This document shows positions 47,919 through 56,100 of a stretch of DNA of 64,000 nucleotides, piece after piece. Origin of the DNA: Marinobacter halotolerans (GTDB taxonomy: Bacteria; Pseudomonadota; Gammaproteobacteria; Pseudomonadales; Oleiphilaceae); assembly GCF_008795985.1 (NCBI RefSeq), contig NZ_VMHP01000003.1:1-64000 (forward strand), in the 5' to 3' direction. Each line of letters begins with the position of its first letter. Position 1 is the stretch's first letter. Made by a program: the position numbers and the translations under genes. The notes under the pieces were generated by a model, which was given only the letters and a program-made list of their open reading frames with translations, made no database searches and was not told the DNA's origin.

Positions 47919-49147
47919 TGCAGTTTAGCTACCGTGGCAAAGACAGCCGGGGCTCGACCCAGCAAGGTGCTCTGGCCGCACCCAATGCGGACGCCGCCGC
48001 ATCCGAACTGATGCGCCGTGGTATTACGCCCCTGTCCATCCGCGAGGTGCAGCAGACTGAGTCCTTGACGGACAAGCTGTCGGAACTGCCCCTGTTCCGG
48101 AAAAAGATTTCCCTGGATGAACTGATCGTTTTTTGTCGCCAGATGTATGCCCTGACCAAAGCTGGCATTCCGCTGATCCGCACCATGCGAGGCCTGGCGG
48201 ATACCACCCGGTCGCCGGAACTGGGTCGGGTACTGGACGACGTTACTACCCGACTCGAAGGCGGCTCCACCATGGCAACGGCCATGCAGGCGCACCCGAA
48301 GGTTTTTCCGGACCTGTTTATCGCTATGATTCACGTTGGCGAGAACACCGGCCAGCTGGATGATGCTTTCAAGCGGTTATCGGAGATTCTCGAGCTGGAA
48401 CGGGATACCAAGCGGCGCCTGAAGCAGGCCCTGCGCTATCCGACTTTTGTGGTTATTGCCCTTTTCGCTGCGCTTATGGTGGTGAATTTTCTGGTCATTC
48501 CCAAATTTGCCACCGTGTTCAACAAGCTGGGCGCCGACCTGCCGTTTCTGACCCAGGTGCTTGTGGGCACCTCCAATTTTCTGCTGGCTTACTGGTACTT
48601 TTTGCTGGCGGCCATTATCGCCGGCTCCATACTGGTGAAACAGTGGAAGGCGACCGAACAGGGCCGCCTGATATGGGATCGCTACAAACTGAAAATGCCC
48701 ATCATCGGGCCGTTAATTGAGCTGATCACCCTCAGCCGTTTCGCCCGCAACTTTGCCAGCATGCTGGCGGCTGGTATGCCGGTGACCCACGCCCTCAGCG
48801 TGGTGGCAGATGCCACCGACAATGCATGGATATCGAAACATATCAAAGAGATGCGTTACGGTATCGAGAGGGGCGAAAGCCTGCTGCGAACCGCAAGACA
48901 CAGCAATATGTTCACACCCCTGATCCTGCAGATGATTGCAGTGGGTGAAGAGACCGGTTCGGTCGACGATATGCTGGTTAACGTTGCGGATTTTTACGAT
49001 GAAGACGTGGATTACGGCCTCAAACGACTGGCGGAATCCATAGAGCCAATACTGATTGTAGCCATGGGCATACTCGTTCTGATTCTGGCGCTGGGTGTGT
49101 TTCTGCCGATCTGGGATCTGGGGGCGGCCGCCATGGGGCGGGGATAA
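47918..49147 (+). CDS. mshG: MSHA inner-membrane platform protein MshG, GspF/PilC family
   Basis: MshG is the polytopic platform protein that contacts the motor. The 409-residue product has two repeated T2SSF domains (about 65-190 and 270-390) and three membrane helices (about 170-192, 212-235 and 375-400). The N-terminus MQFSYRGKDSRGSTQQGAL is typical. No retraction ATPase gene lies in the locus. Confidence 0.94.
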   Translation: MQFSYRGKDSRGSTQQGALAAPNADAAASELMRRGITPLSIREVQQTESLTDKLSELPLFRKKISLDELIVFCRQMYALTKAGIPLIRTMRGLADTTRSPELGRVLDDVTTRLEGGSTMATAMQAHPKVFPDLFIAMIHVGENTGQLDDAFKRLSEILELERDTKRRLKQALRYPTFVVIALFAALMVVNFLVIPKFATVFNKLGADLPFLTQVLVGTSNFLLAYWYFLLAAIIAGSILVKQWKATEQGRLIWDRYKLKMPIIGPLIELITLSRFARNFASMLAAGMPVTHALSVVADATDNAWISKHIKEMRYGIERGESLLRTARHSNMFTPLILQMIAVGEETGSVDDMLVNVADFYDEDVDYGLKRLAESIEPILIVAMGILVLILALGVFLPIWDLGAAAMGRG

Positions 49148-49150
49148 ACC

Positions 49151-49735
49151 ATGGCAGGGCAGCGTCTGAGGGACTCCGGAGGCCTGAAGAGTGCCCGCTG
49201 GTTCCGGAACCTGGTTGCCGTGATCCTGTTGTTTGTTTTGTTGTGGTTCCTGCTGGACGCGCTGGAGCGGGAACTGCAGAGAGCCGAAGAGCAGGCCGTC
49301 GCCCTGGTGCTTAGCCAATTGCGCTCGGCACTGGTGGTGAAGGGGGCTGAGGTCATGCTTGACCAGCATGCCAGCCTGGCAGAGCAAGAGGGCATCAACC
49401 CTTTTGAACTGATGACCCATCAATGGGCTAACTACGCCGGGCAGTGTGGCGGTGACAGGCCGGAGCCAGGGGTCTGGTGCTTCAGGGAAAGGACACAAAA
49501 AGAAACAGTAAAGCCGGGCAGGGGGTGGTTAATTTACAACCCAAAGCAGCCGATGAGCATTCAGAGTCGGCAAACTGAAGGTGATGAACCCCTGGCCTGG
49601 AAAGTGGAAACGCAATTTTCAGATCGCAATGGAAACGGACAGCGCGAAAAAAACGAACGACTTACCGGTCTAAGGATGGTGCCAGTGTCGTTGACTGAAA
49701 GGTCGGCGAATGCGTCAAGTGAGGCGCTACGTTGA
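49151..49735 (+). CDS. mshF: Probable MSHA biogenesis protein MshF
   Basis: The 194-residue product has one membrane helix (about residues 18-38, NLVAVILLFVLLWFLLDALE) and a periplasmic remainder with no motif I can name. It sits exactly where mshF lies in Vibrio and Shewanella, between mshG and the pilin genes, and the name rests mainly on that. The 3' half has lower GC than its neighbours, so the protein is probably fast evolving. Confidence 0.65.
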   Translation: MAGQRLRDSGGLKSARWFRNLVAVILLFVLLWFLLDALERELQRAEEQAVALVLSQLRSALVVKGAEVMLDQHASLAEQEGINPFELMTHQWANYAGQCGGDRPEPGVWCFRERTQKETVKPGRGWLIYNPKQPMSIQSRQTEGDEPLAWKVETQFSDRNGNGQREKNERLTGLRMVPVSLTERSANASSEALR

Positions 49736-49769
49736 TGTTAAACACTAAGATGCCGGGGGAATAGTGACC

Positions 49770-50297
49770 ATGAAACAGATGAACAGACAAGACCAACAAC
49801 GGGGTTTCACCCTGATCGAGCTGGTGGTGGTTATTTCCATCCTGGCGATTCTGGCGGCGTTTGCGCTACCACGGTTTGCGCAGCTTTCGGAGCAGGCGCA
49901 TCAGTCCACGATTCGGGCTACCGCTGGCGCATTGGCGGCCGGTGTGGCACTGACGAAAACCCAGTGGGTTTCCAATGGATTTACAGCCGCGACCACGGAT
50001 GTTCAGGGTTTCGGTAACGACAATGTGGATGTGAGTGGCGACGGCTGGCCGACGGCGACCAACGATAACACGAGTCCCGACATGACGGTTGCTCGCTGTC
50101 AGCAGGTGTGGGCCGGTGTTCTGCAATCGAACGCCCCCACGATTGCAGGCGCAGATGCCGATTACACGGTTACCGTGCAGCCAGACGCGGACGGCGACCC
50201 CGGTGCTGACTGTGTGTTCACCTATGAGCTGGATGGCCAGGGCAGCACGATTACCTATGACGCCGACACTGGCGAAATTAACACAACGATTAACTGA
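49770..50297 (+). CDS. mshB: Type IV pilin MshB-like
   Basis: The 175-residue prepilin has a short leader ending QQRG, cleavage before FTLIELVVVI with Glu at +5, and a long hydrophobic helix. Two Cys near the middle and C-terminus (VARCQQVW and GADCVFTYE) may form the usual pilin disulfide. ATG 49770 is chosen, with GGGGGA nine bases before, over GTG 49764. It is first of two adjacent major-type pilins; which one is the main fibre subunit is inferred by order. Confidence 0.82.
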   Translation: MKQMNRQDQQRGFTLIELVVVISILAILAAFALPRFAQLSEQAHQSTIRATAGALAAGVALTKTQWVSNGFTAATTDVQGFGNDNVDVSGDGWPTATNDNTSPDMTVARCQQVWAGVLQSNAPTIAGADADYTVTVQPDADGDPGADCVFTYELDGQGSTITYDADTGEINTTIN

Positions 50298-50339
50298 TCA
50301 AACTTAAAGCCAATTGGCGAACGAAGACGGAGTACTCTT

Positions 50340-50810
50340 ATGAAAGCGATGACAGCTATTGCAGCAAGAAAAGAAAAAGGTTTCACCCTGATCGAACTGG
50401 TCATGGTGATTGTGATTCTGGGGATTCTGGCGGCGTTTGCGTTGCCGCGGTTTGCGGATTTTGGTGGTGATGCACGTTCTGCATCTAGAGATGGAATTGC
50501 CGGGGCCATCAGGTCCGCTAGCTCCATCGCTCACGCGAAGTGTCTTGCATCAAGCACATGCTCGAATTCAGCCGCTACATCAACAATAACACTGGAAGGT
50601 GTGACGGTAGATATGGTGTACGGTTATCCCGCATCTGTTGCGGACTCGGGTGTTGGAATCGCGGGTGCAGCTCAATTGGATGGAGTCGATTTTGATGCAT
50701 CAGCTGATCCGGTCACTGTGACGATCGCATCTGACTGCACCGTAACCTACACTCAGGCGACCTCGGAGACGGTGCCACCTGCGATTGCTGGTGATGAAAC
50801 TTGCAGTTAA
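50340..50810 (+). CDS. mshA: MSHA major pilin MshA
   Basis: The 156-residue prepilin has leader MKAMTAIAARKEKG, cleaved before FTLIELVMVI. It contains VDMVYGYP, a segment typical of MshA, and four Cys (CLASSTC, DCTV and the C-terminal CS). Its N-terminal 90 bases are clearly related to mshB, so the two arose by duplication. REP-like palindromes with a T-tract follow, which could make this the most abundant transcript end. Confidence 0.87.
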   Translation: MKAMTAIAARKEKGFTLIELVMVIVILGILAAFALPRFADFGGDARSASRDGIAGAIRSASSIAHAKCLASSTCSNSAATSTITLEGVTVDMVYGYPASVADSGVGIAGAAQLDGVDFDASADPVTVTIASDCTVTYTQATSETVPPAIAGDETCS

Positions 50811-50823
50811 AAAGTTTAGTTCT

Positions 50824-50910
50824 GTAGGTCGGATTAGCGCAGCGTAATCCGACAAATCTGATCACCGTGCCACCCAATGTCGGATTACGGCTTCGCCTAA
50901 TCCGACCTAC
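50824..50910 (+). repeat. Pair of inverted REP-like palindromes (BIME-type) between mshA and mshC
   Basis: Element 1 is GTAG followed by GTCGGATTA/TAATCCGAC around an 8-base loop (50824-50853). Element 2 is the same in reverse orientation with a 10-base loop and CTAC at its end (50879-50910). A leading GTAG before an imperfect palindrome is the format recognised by RAYT (TnpA-REP) transposases. T6 follows directly, so element 2 could also act as a terminator on the plus strand. Confidence 0.82.
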
Positions 50911-50956
50911 GTTTTTTGCGTTGTGACTAGGTGGCATGGGGAATCCGGGAGGGGGC

Positions 50957-51436
50957 ATGGGAACAAAGATCGCCCCGAGGGCATCGGGGTTCACCCTGGT
51001 CGAGCTGGTGATGGTCATTATTCTGATCGGCGTGTTGTCGGCGGTTGGAATTGGACTATTTGCAGGTCGGTCTGCCTTTTCTCCCTTGCTGGCTACCCAG
51101 CAGCTATCCTCGGCCACGCTGCTTGCTCAGCAGGCAGCGCTGGCAGGGAATGCGTCTGACACATTGACCATCCGGCAGACGAGTGACGAGCTGCTATTTT
51201 CAGCGGCCTCTTCCCAATTCAGCCTTCAGCGCAGCGGCGCCACCATGGCCTTCAGCGTGGGTGGCAATTCGTTCACCAACGTTCCTTCTGGCGGCGTGAC
51301 CATCGGATTTGATGATCTCGGGCGAGTCGCATCCCCGGCGGCGAGAACCAGCATCGATTTTCGCATCGCCGGCGATAGTACCTTCAACCTTTGCCTGAGC
51401 TCGCTTGGTGCGGTCTTTGAAGGGACCTGCCCATGA
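50957..51436 (+). CDS. mshC: Minor pilin MshC
   Basis: The 159-residue prepilin has leader ending RASG before FTLVELVMVIILIG, with Glu at +5. I choose ATG 50957 because GGGAGGGGG (50947-50955) lies directly before it; ATG 50936 would lengthen the leader by seven residues. The size and position fit MshC, a GspH-like minor pilin. It overlaps mshD (ATGA). Confidence 0.83.
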   Translation: MGTKIAPRASGFTLVELVMVIILIGVLSAVGIGLFAGRSAFSPLLATQQLSSATLLAQQAALAGNASDTLTIRQTSDELLFSAASSQFSLQRSGATMAFSVGGNSFTNVPSGGVTIGFDDLGRVASPAARTSIDFRIAGDSTFNLCLSSLGAVFEGTCP

Positions 51437-51942
51437 CTGGCCGGCAAAGCATCACGCGCTTTCAACGCGGTGCCACCCTGGTGGAGCTGGTCATCACCAT
51501 TGTGATCATCAGCGTGGCAATTGCCGGCGTGGTGGGCGCCTTTGCGCTGATTACCGGGCGAAGCGCCGACCCGCTGAACCAGACCCGGGCGGTGGCTCTG
51601 GCGCAAATCTACATGGACGAAATTCTCAGCCGGCGTTACGACGAGGACACCCCGGTTGGCGGCAATCCCCGGCAGCCGGGCTGCGACATCGATACCGAAG
51701 AAGCCGATCGTTCGGATTACGACGATGTGGATGACTACAATGCCATCAGCAATGCCACGCCAGAGAACGCCGAGGGTACGGCGTTGGGGGCGGACTATGG
51801 CAATTTCCGTGTGTCTGTGACGGTGCAGTGTGCCGGTGATGAGATCGGACTGGCGGCGGACGAGGCCAAGCGCGTTGACCTGACGATCACCGATCCCAGC
51901 GGTCAGGACTATGGTTTCTCAGCGTACAGGGCGAATTTCTGA
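51433..51942 (+). CDS. mshD: Minor pilin MshD
   Basis: The 169-residue prepilin has leader MTGRQSITRFQRG before ATLVELVITIVI. Ala rather than Phe or Met is at +1, which is tolerated in some minor pilins. Glu at +5 is kept. It resembles GspI/PilV-like minor pilins and overlaps mshC and mshO at its ends (ATGA, TGATG). Confidence 0.83.
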   Translation: MTGRQSITRFQRGATLVELVITIVIISVAIAGVVGAFALITGRSADPLNQTRAVALAQIYMDEILSRRYDEDTPVGGNPRQPGCDIDTEEADRSDYDDVDDYNAISNATPENAEGTALGADYGNFRVSVTVQCAGDEIGLAADEAKRVDLTITDPSGQDYGFSAYRANF

Positions 51943-52718
51943 TGACCCGCCAGACTGGCTATACGCTGATTGAACTGATCATGGTGATCGTGCTGCTCAG
52001 CATTGTGGCGACGGTGTCGGTGCGGTTTGTCGGCCTCTCCACACAGGGGGCGCTGGATACCAGTACACGCCAATTGCGGGCCTTGCAGTCGGTGGTGATC
52101 AGCGAGCAGCTGACCCGGGAGCTGCGGGCGGCCTTCCCGCTATCGGTAAGAACCAATGGTTCCTGCATTGAGTGGCTACCGCTGGAAGCGGGCACCAATT
52201 ATCTCAGGCGCACCCGGGGCCCGGATTTTGATGAAATCGAGATTGCCGCTTTCGCCCAGCCACCTGCGACCGGGAATACCCGGGCGGTGATCTACGGTTA
52301 CGGCACCAGTACCGGTGACCTGTATACCGCATCGGATCCTGGCCCCGTGTCGTCGACAATTTCTGCCATTAATAACACGGCGTCACCGGCAACCATTACC
52401 CTGTCGTCCAGCCATCGGTTCAATACCAACTCCCCGTCGCGGCGCCTTTTTGTGGTGGGCGAGCCGGTAAGTGTTTGCCAGAGCGGGCGTTTCCTGTATC
52501 GGTACAGCGGTTACTCGCCGAGCGACACCCAGCCGGAGCCGCCCTCCGGAACACCGGAAGTGCTGGCAGCCAGCCTGACCGGCACCGTGGATTTCCGCGT
52601 AATGCCGGCAACCCTTCAGCGTGCAGCAGTTGTTCAGTTCACGTTTGAGCTGGAAAGCCCGGACGGCGAAGAAACCACCACCGTCAGCCAGGAGGTACAG
52701 ATCCGCAATGTGCCCTGA
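51942..52718 (+). CDS. mshO: Minor pilin MshO
   Basis: The 258-residue prepilin has the very short leader MTRQTG before YTLIELIMVIVLLS. It is larger than the other pilins, as expected for a GspJ/PilW-like tip subunit. Its end overlaps the start of mshP by 11 bases, so the two are coupled. Confidence 0.85.
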   Translation: MTRQTGYTLIELIMVIVLLSIVATVSVRFVGLSTQGALDTSTRQLRALQSVVISEQLTRELRAAFPLSVRTNGSCIEWLPLEAGTNYLRRTRGPDFDEIEIAAFAQPPATGNTRAVIYGYGTSTGDLYTASDPGPVSSTISAINNTASPATITLSSSHRFNTNSPSRRLFVVGEPVSVCQSGRFLYRYSGYSPSDTQPEPPSGTPEVLAASLTGTVDFRVMPATLQRAAVVQFTFELESPDGEETTTVSQEVQIRNVP

Positions 52719-53121
52719 CAGATTCCGGAAACACCAGCGCGGTGCAGGCCTGCCCATCGCCATCTTCGTGATTACTGCGCTGGCGCTGATTGTTGCGGGT
52801 ATGGCCCAGCAGCAACAAAGTACGGGGTTGGCCGTCAGTCAGCAGATCCTGTCCCAGCGGGCGTTTTATGCGGCGGAAAGCGGGGCTCAGGCCGGTGTCA
52901 CGGAGGCGCTTTATGGCAGTGGCTGTGGTTCTGTCCCGAGTTCATTAAGTTTCGCGCAGGCTGGGCTGACTGGTTGTAGCGCCGGTCTTAGTTGTTCTGC
53001 AGTGCAGGCTGATATTAGCGGTAGTCCCGCACCCGAGACGATTTATACCCTAGTCAGTGCCGGTCAGTGCGGGTCTGGTAGTGAACAGGCAGAACGAACA
53101 ATTGAGGTGCGCGTGAGATGA
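52708..53121 (+). CDS. mshP: Minor pilin-like protein MshP
   Basis: The 137-residue product starts at ATG 52708 (MCPDRFRKHQRG) within the end of mshO. It lacks the Glu at +5 and has AGLPIAIFVITALALIVAGM, then RAFYAAESGAQAG, the pattern of PilX/GspK-like proteins that sit at the pilus tip. AGGAGG at 52690-52695 is a somewhat distant ribosome site. Confidence 0.82.
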   Translation: MCPDRFRKHQRGAGLPIAIFVITALALIVAGMAQQQQSTGLAVSQQILSQRAFYAAESGAQAGVTEALYGSGCGSVPSSLSFAQAGLTGCSAGLSCSAVQADISGSPAPETIYTLVSAGQCGSGSEQAERTIEVRVR

Positions 53122-56100
53122 GCGTTGTCAAATGTTACCTGTCGGGCCTGGCGATCGTTTTCGCTATTCTTTTGTCACCACAGTCATTTGCGGCCCAGTG
53201 CTCCGATGTCTTCAGCGCTTCGAATGGTGTGAATGATAATCTACAGGCCTCCGGCAACACACTTGACCTGGCTGACGTTAGTTGGAGTAACGGTTCGTGG
53301 CCACCTACTGGCGACTCAGTGTCAGGGGGGGGAAAGTATGTCTCCGGGAATCCGGGCGCAGATTATCAACTTGTCCTCCAGTCAAGTGCACAGACGGTCA
53401 TTTTCGTGAATGGTAGCCTGACCATTGAAAGAGGGACTCGCCTAAATGCGGGTGGCTCCCCGAGTCAGTTGCTCATTGTGATCCGTGGAAGTCTTACGAT
53501 TGATGGTGGCGGCAATAGCGCCCGCGACCGGGTGGTTATCAACGGTCTGCTCTATGCGGCGGGTTCCGCAACCATCGGAAGTAACGTTTATATTGAAGGT
53601 GCAGTCGCCGCCGCCGGCGCCGTTGTGACGGGCAATCGACCAATTGATTTTGAACCATCAGATGTCAATCCAGACTTGCTGGACGGGCTTTGTCAATCCG
53701 GCGCAGGGGCTGGCCCATTGCCTGTTTTCGACGACTTCGAAACCTACACCCCCGGCACAATAACTGGACTCAATGGCGGCACTGGCTGGGGCGACAGCTG
53801 GCAGGGAAGCAGTGGGCAGAGCATCGTTGATACCAGCGTTAATCCTCTTCTGTTTCAAGCAAGCAATGGTCTGAGTATTCGCTCGCTAACGACCCTTGAA
53901 ATTGTCGGAAACAATAACCGGGTCGCCTCGCGCGCGTTGTCGGATGCTTTCTCGAGTGACCAGGTCTATCTCAGTATGCTGGTACGGTTCCAGGGCACGC
54001 CTGGCGACAATGATTTTCTGGGCTTCTGGGTTCAACGGCCAGGCTTCGGTGACTCGCCGCAGTTCGGGGTAAAAGTCAATGAGGGCGGCGGTGGCAACGC
54101 TGACTTCTTTGTTCGACTTGATACCAACGCCGCCTATTCAACGGATTTCCAGGCGGACCAGACCTACTTGCTGGTGGCCCGCTTTGATAAGAACAGCGGC
54201 GACTTCTTTGATCGGGGGCGTCTGTGGGTGAATCCCCAGTGTACCGATTCGCCACCGCCCACCCCTTCCGCGACCATTTTCCGCAACCCCAGTAACAAGG
54301 TCACAGAAATTACGGAGCTGGGCCTCCGTTCCGAGAACCTCGGTGGCGGGGAAAGCATACAGGTGGGCCAGGTGGCGGCTGGTGAGCGCTGGACGGACGT
54401 GGTCCAGTGTACCTGTTACCAGAATGGCCTCGAGGCCACTTTCTACAATAACTACCAGAGCAATCAGCCTTTCCCGGATTCCCCGGTTCTGACCCGTCTC
54501 GACCCCGGTGTGGATTTCGACTGGGGCAATGGTTCTCCGGACCCGGTGGTTGATGATAATGACTTTGCGGCTCAGTGGCAGGGGGCGATAGAGGTCCCTG
54601 AAACCGGCCTGTATGAGTTTCGCACGCGCACTGACGACGGCGTCCGTCTGTGGGTTGAGGATCTGACCTTTGGTGCCGCTATCATTGATGACTGGAACGA
54701 CCAGTCAGCTGCCAATAACACCAGTGATGCTATCAGGCTCGAGGCCGGCCGTCGCTACGCTATCCGCATGCAGTTCTATGAGAATGGCGGTCAGGCGGTG
54801 GCGGAGTTGCAATGGAACAGACCGGGGGGAGGCGGCTTTGAAATCATCCCCGAGCAGAACCTTTTTGCCTGTCTGCCCGTGTCGGCACCGGTCCTGCAGT
54901 CTGCGTCGGCAGTGTGCGGTGCTTCCGATCTCTTGCGGGTAAGCTTTGACCAGTCATCGCGAACCCGCATGCTTGATAGCGCTTCCGTTGAAAACACCTC
55001 GTTCTACTCAATAGAAGCGGTTGGTTCAGGCGATAGCATCAGCGTGGCATCGGCCTCGCTGGAGTCGTCCGGTTACAGCGTTCTGCTGAACCTGTCGACG
55101 CCCCTTTCAAGCGAGGAAAGCTACCAGATCACTGTATCGGATATTCAGGATGTTGGCGGCGTTGTTATGTCGCCGAACCCGGCAACGGTTGAGTTTGAAG
55201 CGAGCAGCACCGGGCTGAGTACCTTTTACTGGAACAATCGCGATCTCAGTGGTCCGACTGTGGCCCAGGAGGTTTCCGCCACCATTGATGAAAATTACGG
55301 CAATGGCAGCCCAATCCCCGGCACAGTGAACAATGATCGGTTCTCTATCCGCTGGACCGGCTTCATTGTGCCCTCTGTAACCGGGGATTATCGCTTCAGG
55401 ACACGAACTGACGACGGCGTGCGGCTCTGGGTCCAGGACCTGAGTAACCCCATCATCAACGAATGGGTCGATCAGTCACCCACCAACCATGAATCTGGCG
55501 TACTCACTCTTCAGCAGGGTCAGGCCTACGCTCTAAAGATGGAGATGTACGAAAACGGCGGTGGTGCGGTGGCGCAATTGTTCTGGGACACCCCGGAGTC
55601 GAGCGGTTTTGAGATCGTGCCGGCGTCAGCTCTGTTTAATTGCCCCGAGGCCGCTGATGCCCTGGATCATTTTCGTATTATCAGTGGTGGCAATGCCGTT
55701 ACCTGCAGCCCAGCCCCAGTGACTATTCAAGCCAGCGATGCCAATGGTCAGCCGGTCACGGATTACACCGGCGCAGTGGATCTGACTACCTCCACGGGTT
55801 TTGGAGACTGGTCGTCTGGCACGGGTGCCGGTGGCGCGTTGGTTCGCGGGCCCGGAAACTCCGGCAGGGCAACCTACAGCTTCTCTGCGGCAGACAGCGG
55901 CGTGGCTACGCTCAACCTTCGACATACCCTTGCGGATACGGTTAACGTCAATGTCACTGAGGGCAGTATCGGCGAACTTGCCTCTTTTGATCCGAATATT
56001 GTCTTTGCGGAAACGGGATTCATTTTTCATCAGGCCGGTGATCTGACCAGCCGGATCCAGAACCTGGTCGCGGGCAAGGATTCTTCAATTGCTCCTGGCA

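Noticed and set aside
50824..50910. CRISPR-like repeat array
   Set aside because: Only two inverted copies with loops, no regular direct repeats or spacers; fits REP/BIME format.
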